A stretch of DNA of 64,000 bases from Metellina segmentata (taxonomy: Eukaryota > Arthropoda > Arachnida > Araneae > Tetragnathidae). Both the position numbers and the translations under genes were made by a program. Where the stretch lies: NCBI GenBank assembly GCA_947359465.1, contig OX375872.1, positions 77,791,100 to 77,855,099 on the forward strand, written 5' to 3'. Under the pieces are notes generated by a model. That model was not told the DNA's origin. It saw only the letters and a list, made by a program, of their open reading frames with translations, and searched no databases. How positions within the stretch are numbered: position 1 is the stretch's first letter; each line of letters starts with the position of its first letter. Below are positions 32,516 through 42,328 of this stretch, piece after piece.

Positions 32516-33687
32516 CAGTGGCGTATTTAGGAGTTTATTTCGGGGGGTGTCAAATATTATTGAAAGCAATTTAGTATACATCATACAAATGTATTAATTT
32601 TGGGGGAAGCAAACATTCCAAAGCTATTTAGGACTTCAGGATATCAATTTGAATAAATAATAACAATTCAATATATTTCCAACAACAATTTGAAATTCTC
32701 AAATTGTTTAAAATTTATTTCTAAAAATAGGTAGTTATGCATTTTAAATAATGTCAGTGTATATAATAATGACTAAAAACCTGCATGGATATTAAAAGGA
32801 ATAGAAGGTCAGACACAGATTTAAAAAAAAGAACAGTTTAAATGTATTTTTAGAAATTGAGAGATATAATTTTAAATATTACTTTTATAGTGAAATATGC
32901 ATTTCTTTAATTGGAAAAAAGTAACTTGTTTACTTATTTAAAATATTCTATAATTCGTTCTTATATACAGGGGGCCCACTCTTAAAGTTGATGGATAGGT
33001 AATTTACTTTTAATTACTATCTCAATAGAAATTTCTTTGTTTAATGTATGAGTATCTGGATATTAGTTTACTAATGACTGATAGAACTAGAACACGGAAT
33101 AAAAATTTTAATTTTGTTTTCTTTTTTAATTGAGAACTTTTTTACCCAAAACGTTTCAAATACATTTTGTTCCTTTCCAAATTTTTATTATTGAAAATAT
33201 GCATATATAACGAATGGTTAACGGTCGTTCGTTCCACAACATTATAATTTCTAAGGCTGGGGTCGTAAAACAAGTGAAATGCCCAAGAGGTTGTTTGGGA
33301 AGCTAGACAGAGGGTTTTTTTACCTCGCAAAGTCGTAAAACTGTCGGGGGTGTCCATTGGATTCTGCAGGCAGCGGAAGAAGAAAATGTTCCCTGTTAAG
33401 AGGCGCTCTCACAACCACGTGGTCACAGCACACCTTTCATCACCCATCATAAATTTTGGTGATCCCTGTATCCAGCCCACTGTGTTTACTTTACTCGGGA
33501 AAGGAAATAACTTCTCTGTTTAGTTTTAAATGTGTCCAAATAATAAAAAATTTTAAGAAAATTGTTTCCGCCAGGAATACAAATTCGATTTCAAAAAATT
33601 CAAAATAAAAAGTTACTATGATTGAGCTTAGTCAAAATTTCGGGAGGGGCCCGGGCCCCCTCGGCCCTCCCCTTATATACGCCCCTG
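32516..33687. mobile_element. Third-level hAT-type MITE
   Basis: The ends CAGTGGCGTATTTAGGAG and, inverted, CAGGGGCGTATATAAGGGG are hAT-like. The flanks TTCTGAAC (32,508-32,515) and TTCTGATC (33,688-33,695) form an 8-bp duplication with one difference. No coding sequence was recognised inside this 1,172-bp element. Confidence 0.85.
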
Positions 33688-33691
33688 TTCT

Positions 33692-33745
33692 GATCTGATA
33701 TTCTTGTTCCGCGAATGACTATTCGCGGAACAAGAATATCAGATC
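33692..33745. repeat. Perfect hairpin, 25-bp arms and 4-nt loop
   Basis: Left arm 33,692-33,716 and right arm 33,721-33,745 are exact reverse complements around GACT. It directly adjoins the right target duplication of the third-level MITE. Confidence 0.95.
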
Positions 33746-34444
33746 TCACATAAAACAGAACTTACCTTTATTTCACAAGACCAAACGCATATTCCGAGAG
33801 TGTAGCTTTCTGAAGAGAAGAGAGTAAAAAGGACACAGAGCAACAAATACAATCACGTACTGTGACAAAAACAACAGCCTGAACCGTCGCTGGACTCTAC
33901 GATTGGAACTAATTGACCAAATTTCCCCCCTTAGGTCCCCCATCTTCTCGGTTTTCCCGGATGTCCATTCGTCCATCTTGTAATTTCTGATAAGAAAAAA
34001 ATTCCGTCCTTCCTTAAACTTAGTCGGACAACTTTCTGGAGTTCTCAGAACAGAGATAATGACCACCCCACTAGTAAAGAAACCCCACTCTACGCTTTGG
34101 GGATCATCCCAAGCAGGTACCGATGAGTGACATATCTAATTGTCATCTTTTGAAGTGGAACTCCGGAAGCCGGCTCGCTGCAATTCATGGTCCCCACATG
34201 TGGTCAGCCGACGGCTACCCGTTAGCGGTAACACTTTGTAGATAAAGTTTGGTGCCATCCACTATCGGTGCAAATGGAATTCGTAGAGATACAGATACTC
34301 AGAAAATCCATACTGAAAACGAAACATTACTTTAAAATTATTGAGGGGGCTCAGCCCCTCCTCTTAAAACATTGGAGGGGCTCGAGCCCCCCCCCCAAAA
34401 AAAAAAAAAAAAAAAACTATGAAGTCGGCGCCTATGGGCAATTT

Positions 34445-36162
34445 AGTACAGTATCAGCAACTTCCAGATATAGCTGTCTGTAAAAATCCTTTGGACTTGA
34501 AAATTTAAAATTCTGCGTTGAACTAAAGTTTTCTAAACGCTTTGGTACACTACGATGCCGAGGGAGTTTTGGTTCATCCACAACACTATCCTTTTCAATG
34601 ATACATTTTTCCCAAAACCTCTCAAAATTATCCCGTTTTTCATTAATTATTTCTGACAAACAAATACTTTTTGGTTAATCTTGGAAGCCCCTATCTGAGA
34701 AGACTGTATCTGTTGGTTTACTTCTTCCACAGGGCTCATCACATGGCTGTATAAAGAAAGGGAGAAAAATGTTTTGAAATCGGACATATTTTCTAGATAT
34801 CCGGAGCATTTTGCAGCAACATCGGAACTATCCGTTTCGGAGAAAACTTCGAAAAATTCCGCTAAATTAGAGTAATTTTTAATAATAGAATTGATGCTTG
34901 ATGCTCTAATTGTCCACCTAGTTGGGCAAAGTGGCCGTAATCCAGTTTTGGAATGGTTTTGGGTGGAAATCCTTGTCAAAAGCTCCATTCTTTTAGGTGA
35001 TTCCTTTACCGTCTGAATTAAATCTTTCGACAGATTCATTGCATCCCTCATAGCAGAAAGATGCTTTAAACAGTCCAAAACTGCTAAATTCAAACTGTGT
35101 GCAGCACAGTGCACATAACGTGCTTGATGTTGAAGGTCTTTTACGAGCTTTTGCAACCCCTTAAATTTACCTTGCATTTGTGCGGCACCATCGTAGCACT
35201 GCCCTCTTAATTTTCGAACTTTAAACCTAAATGTGTGAAGGTATCCTTCACTATTTCAAACAGAGTTTTGGCTTCAGTATTTGGAGTAGTGTAAAAACCA
35301 ACAAAGTCCTCACAAACTTTTTAAGTTTTCATCCACAGTTCTTAAGCACACACTCACTTGTTCGCGTACTGATAAATCTCACGTTTCATCAATCATAAGC
35401 CCAAAATATTCCCTTTCTAATATTTCTTGTGCAACTGTTTTTAGCACTGATCGTCCCAAAATTTCTATTATCTCATTCTGAATGTCATGTGACAGACATT
35501 TATAATTGGAACGCTTGAGCCAATCCTCCAATTCTGGCCTATCTTCTTTTCTTAAGTTAAGAAGTTGATGAAAATTCGAGGAAGAATCTTCATGACCTCC
35601 AATTGAAAGCCCTTGTCTGCATAGAAACCTCAAAGAAAAAATACTTAATACTATTGAACGTGCTTTTTTCATTTCTACCAGTACTTTATCATTCATTAGT
35701 GTGCATACATTTTGTGTTGACGCTATTCTTAAAGTGGTTCTTTGTGCGCAAGGGTATTTTCATGGATTTTGAATTTCTCCATAGTTTTTTTCGAACTTCA
35801 ATATCCAACAGTTGTAAAAGCGTCCTCCTTCTTAGTACTGAGGGTAAGAAGACCCTTGACTAAAGCTTCTTTGCACGTCTTACAAAATGCCTTTTTTTCT
35901 TTACAGTCAAATTCCAACCAATTAAATTTGGTAAGCCATGTCAACTGAAAGGTTCTGCCAGCTTTCTTTCCTTCTGGACAAGAAAGAGATGGAGAATGAA
36001 GGGGAGTCGAGGTTGATTCTTGGGTGCTACTAGGAATATTTCCGTCTCCACCTTTTCCAGGTTTTTCAAGACGAGTTTTTTAATCAAGAATTTATCCATC
36101 AGATTTCTCTCAACCGATTTAAAATATTGTTTAATAACAGACTGGGTAGTTGGTACCTGCAA
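34445..36162 (-). pseudogene. Outer hAT transposase, N-terminal and catalytic part
   Basis: The minus strand holds successive broken frames. The N-terminus MQVPTTQSVIKQYFK is followed by a region with KEREYFGLMIDET-like sequence (the first catalytic aspartate block). Then come VHCAAHSLNLAV and LCPTRWTIR, typical of the ZMYM1/DUF4371-like hAT transposases. Several stops and frame changes occur. The gene stops being readable at the nested insertion and resumes at 30,581. It cannot make active protein. Confidence 0.85.
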
Positions 36163-36344
36163 TAAAATCGAAATACGAACTACTTATAAAACTGCGAATT
36201 AATTATACTAAATTTCATTTTATCATCTGATCTGATATTCTAAACATAATCAGAATTACTAATTAAAAACACGATGAATCCTTTGCATTTAGAAATTTAT
36301 CAGTCCGACAAATACTTACGAGGCAGGTAATCAAAACCGTTTGA

Positions 36345-36374
36345 GTAACTTCCATTTTTTAAAATGGAAGTTAC
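36345..36374. repeat. Short perfect hairpin, 14-bp arms
   Basis: GTAACTTCCATTTT at 36,345-36,358 faces its reverse complement at 36,361-36,374 across two T residues. Confidence 0.9.
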
Positions 36375-36740
36375 AGAATATCGGCATTAAAAAACGTAAG
36401 CTGCATTTAAAAATACGTAAGAATTAATTATGTATATCTTTAATACTGATTAAAAAATATAAAACGCATAAAACAGAACTTACCTTTCTTTCACAAGACC
36501 AAACGCATATTCCGAGAGTGCAGCTTCCTGGAGAGAAGAGGGCAAAAAGGACACAGAGCAACAAATACGATCACGTACTGTGACAAAAACAGCAGCCTGA
36601 ACGGTCGCTGGACTCTACGATTAGAACTTCTCGACCAAATTTCCCCCTTTAGGTCCCCCATCTTCTCGGTTTTCCCGGATGTCCATTCGTCCATCTTGCA
36701 ATTTCTGATAAGAAAAAACTCCGTCCCTTCCTTAAACTAA

Positions 36741-37721
36741 CGGCCATATTCACAAGTCTCGAGTTAACTCGAGGATCAGTTGATCCGCGAGTAAGAGTTA
36801 ACTCGAGGATTATCAAAAACGGTATTCTCAAACGGCGTGTTAAGTGATCCGGGGATTAAAATGAGACGCTCGCTATGATTGGCTCCTCACGATCACATGA
36901 TATTTGTTTACATTGGTTAGGACGCCCGAATCTGCATTCATACTGATCAAGCCCGTACTTCGCCGTAGAATTGATTCCAAATTGTGAATAAATAGGACTC
37001 GCACAGCATTTTAATATGGGTTTGGGAAAAGAAATGCAAAGGTATTTAATCACAAATTGAAATTTTATGGAAACCTAAATTTGGCAAGAAAGAATTGTAC
37101 ACAATGTCTTGACAGATGTATGTAATCTGATTATCTTTGTACTTGTCAGTATGGGTGTGTGTTGGTGTCGTGACAAGTAACTTGCATTATCAATTTTCTT
37201 TCATTCGTAGTAACTCAACAGAATAATTTTAATTCTACGACGAATTTGTATCTGCCATGGTCGTTTTCTACCGTTCGCTCTCTTCGGCTTAGAGGACAGA
37301 GGTGGCGCCATCTATCTTTTCGCTAAGCTGCTTGGTTAAGATTACGCAGCTATTTTTTTTTCATTTTTCATTTGAATTTCAATAAAAATATGTTTAAATT
37401 TTTCCATTTAAGCAATTTTATTATGAGGAGATTAGCTGCTATGAAGTAGGTGCTCCGTAATGACAGATCCAGTTCAGTCGTCGCAAGAATTCTGTAATTG
37501 AGCATAGAATGAAATGTGTCCTCCATTTTCTTTTTCCAAAAAGATGGTACTGCGCATGCGTTAAATGTAACTCGCGAGTTAACTCGCCGATTTCGGAGGA
37601 TCAAAATGTAACACCGAAACGGCAGTTTAAACCACGGATCAGGACTTGTGAATACGGTTTTTTCGATAACTCGCGGATTATCGTTGATCCTCGAGTTAAC
37701 TCGGACTTGTGAATACGGCCG
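36741..37721. mobile_element. Harbinger-like MITE, copy 1
   Basis: The inverted ends read CGGCCATATTCACAAGTC and CGGCCGTATTCACAAGTC, followed by a CTCGAGTTAACTCGAG-type palindrome. The flanks TAA (36,738-36,740) and TTA (37,722-37,724) fit a 3-bp TWA duplication with one change. The related hAT copy at 34,015 keeps the uninterrupted site. TWA duplications and ATATTCACAA-type ends are typical of PIF/Harbinger. There is no transposase inside. Confidence 0.88.
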
Positions 37722-38093
37722 TTAGTCGGACAACTTTCTGGAGTTCTCAGAACAGAGATAATGACCACACCACTAGTAATGAAACCCCACTCTCCGCTTT
37801 GGGGGTCATCCCAAGCAGGTCCCGATGAGTGACATATCTAATCTCCGCCATCCTTTGAAGAGGAACTCCGGAAGCCGGTTCGCTGCAATTCATGGCCCCC
37901 ACATGTGGTCAGCCGACGGCTACCCGTTAGCGGTAACACTTTGTAGATAAAGTTGGTGCCATCCACTATCGGTGCAAATGGAATTCGTAGAGATACAGAT
38001 ACTCAGAAAATCCATACTGAAAACGAAAAATTACTTTAAAATAATTGGTGGGGCTCAAGGCCCCCCCCCCCTCCCATGAAGTCGGCTCCTATG

Positions 38094-38263
38094 CTACGAA
38101 CCATAACCAAAGCAAGATGGTTCCAACGAAACACCGAAATTACAAGACACGATCTTAGAATTACCTCCCTTAAAACCTATATCGCTAAACTTTCGAAAAA
38201 ATTCTAACAACACTTGTACAATATCGATGTCTCCATCCAGCAGATCCCCAACTACGATACTTA
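38094..38263 (+). pseudogene. LINE reverse transcriptase, part 2 of 3
   Basis: The LINE resumes with ITKARWFQRNTEITRHDLRI, SLKTYIAKLSKKF and VSIQQIPNYDT. This matches the extreme C-terminus of Jockey-like RT (usually an APWYVRN-like phrase followed by a coiled end). It is cut again at 38,264 by the second Harbinger-like MITE. Confidence 0.8.
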
Positions 38264-39297
38264 CGGCCATATTCACAAGTCTCGAGTTAACTCGAGGATC
38301 AGTTGATCCGCGAGTAACGGCCATATTCACAAGTCTCGAGTTAACTCGAGGATCAGTTGATCCGCGAGTAAGAGTTAACTCGAGGATTATCAAAAACGGT
38401 ATTCTCAAACGGCGTGTTAAGTGATCCGGGGATTAAAATGAGACGCTAGCTGTGATTGGCTACCTCACGATCACGTGGTATTGTTTACATTGGTTACGAC
38501 GCCCCAATATGCATTCGTACTGATCAAGCACGTACTTCACCGTTGAATTTATTCCAAATTGTGAATAAATAGGACTCGCACAGCATTTTAATATGGGTTT
38601 GGGAAAAGAAATGCAAAGGTATTTAATTTCAAATTGGATTTTTATGGAAACCTAAATTTGGCAAGAAAGAATTGCACACAATGTCTTGAAAGATGTATGT
38701 AATCTGATTATCTTTATACTTGTCCGTATGGGTGTGTGTTGGTGTCGTGAAAAGTAACTTGCATTGTCAATTTTCTTTCATTCGTAATAAATCAACAGAA
38801 TAATTTTAATCTACGACGAATTTGTATCTGCCATGGTCGTTTTCTACCGTTCGAATCTCTGGTTTATAGGAAAGAGGTGGCGCCATCTATCTTTTCGCTA
38901 AGCTGCTTGGTTAAGATTACGCAGCTATTTTTATTTTCATTTTTCTTTTGAATTTCAATAAAAATATGTTTAAATTTTTCCATTTAAGCAATATTATGAT
39001 GAGGAGATTAGCTGCTATCGAGTAGGTGCTCCGTAATGACAGATACAGTTCAGTCGTCGCAAGAATTCTGCAATTGAGAATAGAATGAAATGTGTCCTCC
39101 ATTTTGCTTTTCCAAAAAGATGGTACTGCGCATGCGTTAAATGTAACCCGCGAGTTAACTCGCCGATTTCGGAGGATCAAAATGCAACACCGAAACGGCA
39201 GTTTAAACCACGGATCAGGACTTGTGAATACGGTTTTTTCGATAACTCGCGGATTATCGTTGATCCTCGAGTTAACTCGGACTTGTGAATACGGCCG
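38264..39297. mobile_element. Harbinger-like MITE, copy 2
   Basis: It has the same ends and interior as copy 1, with exact TTA duplications at 38,261-38,263 and 39,298-39,300. Its first 54 bp are tandemly duplicated (38,264-38,317 and 38,318-38,371), giving two left termini in a row. It lies in the LINE C-terminus. Confidence 0.92.
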
Positions 39298-39350
39298 TTA
39301 ATGCAGATAGCTGATTAAAATCTAACCCCTCCTTGAAGACATTATAAAGT
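39298..39350 (+). pseudogene. LINE reverse transcriptase, part 3 of 3
   Basis: A short continuation (about NADS, then KSNPSL after a stop) follows the MITE in the expected sense. Similarity fades after about 39,350. Confidence 0.45.
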
Positions 39351-39475
39351 CGCACTTAGCACTATTTTTTCCTTGTTGAAAAGCAACTCCTTTTTAAATA
39401 TTCACCATATACCAGCAATAAGCTGGAACAGTCAGCACAACAACGTCCCAAATATGTCATTATTTTTAGGCATCT

Positions 39476-39524
39476 CCGGTCGCGGTCAGTACTTGGGAGG
39501 GTGACCACGCAAGCTCCCGCGACC
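39476..39524 (+). other. 5S rRNA-like fragment
   Basis: The words CGCGGTCAGTACTTGGGAGG and GTGACC resemble the 3' half of animal 5S rRNA, around internal promoter box C. The rest of the 5S sequence and its usual end are absent, so this is a fragment or a 5S-derived repeat, not a working gene. Confidence 0.45.
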
Positions 39525-39729
39525 GGCAATCTGTTTACTGATGCAATAGTACTTTTTAAACCTTTATTAAAACTTCTTAGCAACTTATTTTATTTTATTT
39601 CTACTATTTTTTAAATTATGGGAATTTTATTTTAGAAGTCACTCCACCAAAATTGTTCTACCGGAGATTAAGGCCGCTACTGAACGTCCAACAAGAATAA
39701 AAGGAGTTTTATCAAAGGCGGATGCAATC

Positions 39730-40193
39730 TGTCAGCCGTCTTGCAGACTCAGAAATAAATGTTTTGCTTTCGAAAAAGAAGATTATGCGCATGCGCAAAT
39801 AAATTGCTGTTAGCGGTGTGAAGGCTTTTTTTAGAGCAAGAGACGGGAGACAAAATGTCGCCTGTCTCTGTAGCTGTCGCCGTTGGTGTGGAGCCATTAG
39901 ACACACGTCTGGAAGTTCCCCGATTCGTTTGACACGTTAGTTGCTCAACTGTAGCATGTCGGTTCAGTCCTCACACACCATCGAAACCGACGTTCACCTC
40001 TCACATCAATGACACGTGGTGTATAACGCAGTTTCCAAGCCGCTTATTTTCAATGGTGCCGTTACTCCAGTCGCGGTACACTTTCACTACAACAGCTCAC
40101 AAACTGTGCAGCTTCCGACATACTGCTGCGCTTGGTGCGAAAGCCAATGATTACCACCTTTTGAAAGTCAGATAAATCACATGTTTTACCCAT
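39730..40193 (-). pseudogene. Tc1-like transposase N-terminal fragment
   Basis: The minus strand starts MGKTCDLSDFQKVVIIGFRT at 40,193, the Tc1 N-terminus, and continues through the first helix-turn-helix. After frame changes VIDVRGERRFRWCVRT matches the second HTH region, and a WLHTNGDSYRDR-like piece follows. The catalytic domain is absent. Several frameshifts are present. Confidence 0.72.
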
Positions 40194-40299
40194 CACATCA
40201 ACGAAGGCTATGTTCCAAGATAGCCTACGCATCTAACTTTTATACCCATCACGCCGTCTAGTTCCACGTACCGCGCTTTTGGCTTTGCGCTGTTGGACG

Positions 40300-40311
40300 T
40301 GTGTGTGTGTG

Positions 40312-40368
<57 letters not shown>

Positions 40369-40370
40369 TA
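40300..40370. repeat. GT-AT-GT compound microsatellite
   Basis: A run of GT, then about 18 AT dinucleotides, then GT. Its translation accounts for several spurious open frames here. Confidence 0.95.
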
Positions 40371-40374
40371 CTCG

Positions 40375-42112
40375 ACTCGACTCTGTAGTACACAGAAAAA
40401 TGAACCACTCAACACATTTGCATTTGGAAATTTCATGACTCAATCAACCCCATTGCAGCAAGTTTTCATAACATTTTGCTGTTTCTCTAGATATTGATCA
40501 AAATCCTCTATACAATTAACAGGTCTTGAATTGTATCCTTTAATTCCTTGTCACACTTTTTAGATCTTAGCTTTGAAAAGTTTTATTTGATTAAAATCAT
40601 GATTAGAAATAGCATTGTTTAGTTTATCTATTTGGTTTGTTGTTACTTCACACTCTTTCCCAACAAGTACATTTTTTAGAAGTTCTACATTAAAAAGAAT
40701 ATATGAGAATGCATTTAGATGTAGCCAACTCAAAACACACATTGGCATAAATGTAATTTTGAATAATTTTATGCAAATAATCGAATTATAGATCACAGTG
40801 GATAGAAACTCCAGCTTGAATGACCAAATAAACGAGATACAAAAGTGCAATAAAACACTCAAGGCTAATTGACTGTACTTTTAAATAAAATTTACTAATG
40901 CATTAATAGGAACAAGAAATACTTAGCTAGACCTCCCTCATTGAGTGTGACATATGATGAAAGCAAATAAACACAGAAGTGAACAGTATTGTGTTGCACA
41001 AAACAACAGAGTTCCATCTGTTGTAAATTGAAACAGTATGATGTCTTGACACAAAATGCCTCTACATACAAAAATGGTTTTAAGATGTTATATATTATAA
41101 AATGAATGACTTTATAATAATTAATATAAGTAAAATAAGAAGAAAATAGTTAAATATTTAGTTAATATTTCATGTTTGGCATTTGGTTAGTTTAATTTAA
41201 AATAAGTGTTGGAAAGAGACTAAGGTAGAAAAGATTCAGCGGCTCACGTTTTTCTTCTGAAGCCATTGTAACAAGATTTCTTTACATTTCCTCCACAGTT
41301 AAGTAGTAAATTTGTCTTTACCACAATGGAGATTTACAGGTTATGAAGGAAGATTTTATCTAGATTTCTTGATTGCTGTCTAAATTATATTTTTTTAAAT
41401 TAATTAACAGTTATTATTTAACATGCTTTGTAAAACGATTTAAGCAAGTAAAAACCTAATGAAATAAAAATGTATTTAAAACAGCAACCACATCTGATAC
41501 TTTAGTCCTTCAAGAAACATAAACAAGTTTATTACTATAATTCAATTTTATTATAAAAACGGCAGTATTTAGTAATTCATAATTACTAAAACAGTATTAT
41601 TAAAAATATATATCAAGATTCACAATATCAGTAAAAATTAGATGCAAATGATAAAAATGGTAAGAGAGAGATATAAAAATACATCTAAATAAAAAGAAAA
41701 CAAGTATAAAATATTTATAAATGAACATAAAACACATTCAAATGTCTTGCAAAAAAGATTGCAAACATCAAATTATACAAAATATATACTTGACTTACAA
41801 GTGAAACACACTAAATCCAATGTTTAGCTTAAAGAGTTTTAGTAGGTCTCCTACTGTTTTAATCTCAAATACTTAAGCTTTGACTTAGTGAATTTCACCA
41901 GTATAAATATCTTTATGCAGGACAGGTGTCCTGAAAAATGTATAAAATAAAAATTTCAACAGTCACTTGTAAACAATGTATATGTAATTAATACATAGAA
42001 AAACCAATTTTCATTTTATTATAAGTTTTACAGTAAGGTTCAGTACATTGTAATGTAGTAAAATCCAAATATCTTCTAAATTTAGAAGAATTTTCTAAAT
42101 GTCCTTATTATT
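40375..42112. other. 3' flank of the ClC gene
   Basis: AT-rich with no confirmed gene. On the minus strand an AATAAA signal at 42,015-42,020, about 95 bp after the ClC stop codon, is a candidate polyadenylation site. A 100-residue open frame at 40,560-40,862 has no recognisable domain. Confidence 0.5.
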
Positions 42113-42328
42113 TCAACTTCTAATGAAGTTTTGTTGACATAGTACTTTCTGCAATTTTTCTTCTATGTTATAACCCATTAAATCTTTACGGGTAATTATT
42201 CCAATGACTTGATTCTTTTCATCAATTGCAACTAAATGTCGCAATCCCAACGAACGAAATATTATATAAGCACGATGAAGTGAAAATTCTTTATGAACAC
42301 ACACAGCAGATTTGTTTGCATATGGTGC
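42113..42328 (-). CDS. ClC last exon (second CBS domain)
   Basis: This exon encodes APYANKSAVCVHKEFSLHR, IFRSLGLRHLVAIDEKNQVI and GIITRKDLMGYNIEEKL, then the stop at 42,113-42,115. GLRHL and the ITRKDL end are diagnostic of ClC-6/7 CBS2. Confidence 0.96.
   Translation of the reverse strand, partial: APYANKSAVCVHKEFSLHRAYIIFRSLGLRHLVAIDEKNQVIGIITRKDLMGYNIEEKLQKVLCQQNFIRS

Larger units (their letters stand above)
30582..34436. mobile_element. Nested non-autonomous hAT of the same family
   Basis: The ends are CAGGGGCGCCGACTT and, inverted, CATAGGCGCCGACTT. The 8-bp GGCAATTT is duplicated at 30,574-30,581 and 34,437-34,444 and belongs to the outer transposase gene. The left about 0.87 kb and the right about 0.66 kb resemble the ends of the outer element, but nearly the whole transposase is deleted. 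It is therefore a deletion derivative that jumped into its relative. Confidence 0.92.
29158..38093. mobile_element. hAT transposon interrupting the LINE, with nested insertions
   Basis: The left end CACGGGCGCCGACTT and the inverted right end CATAGGAGCCGACTT form the TIRs. The 8-bp LINE sequence CTACGAAC is duplicated at 29,150-29,157 and 38,094-38,101. Removing the element and one duplicate rejoins the LINE as LRT/ITKARWF. The transposase is on the minus strand, split and decayed. Nested inside are another hAT (30,582-34,436) and a Harbinger-like MITE (36,741-37,721). Confidence 0.92.

Noticed and set aside
36649..39301. Several open frames with the phrase RVNSRLVNMAV or RRFRRI
   Set aside because: They come from translating the terminal repeats of the two Harbinger-like MITEs and have no coding meaning.
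40560..40862. Open frame of 100 residues on the minus strand downstream of ClC
   Set aside because: It is hydrophobic and AT-driven, with no recognised motif and no splice or expression evidence. It was not called a gene.
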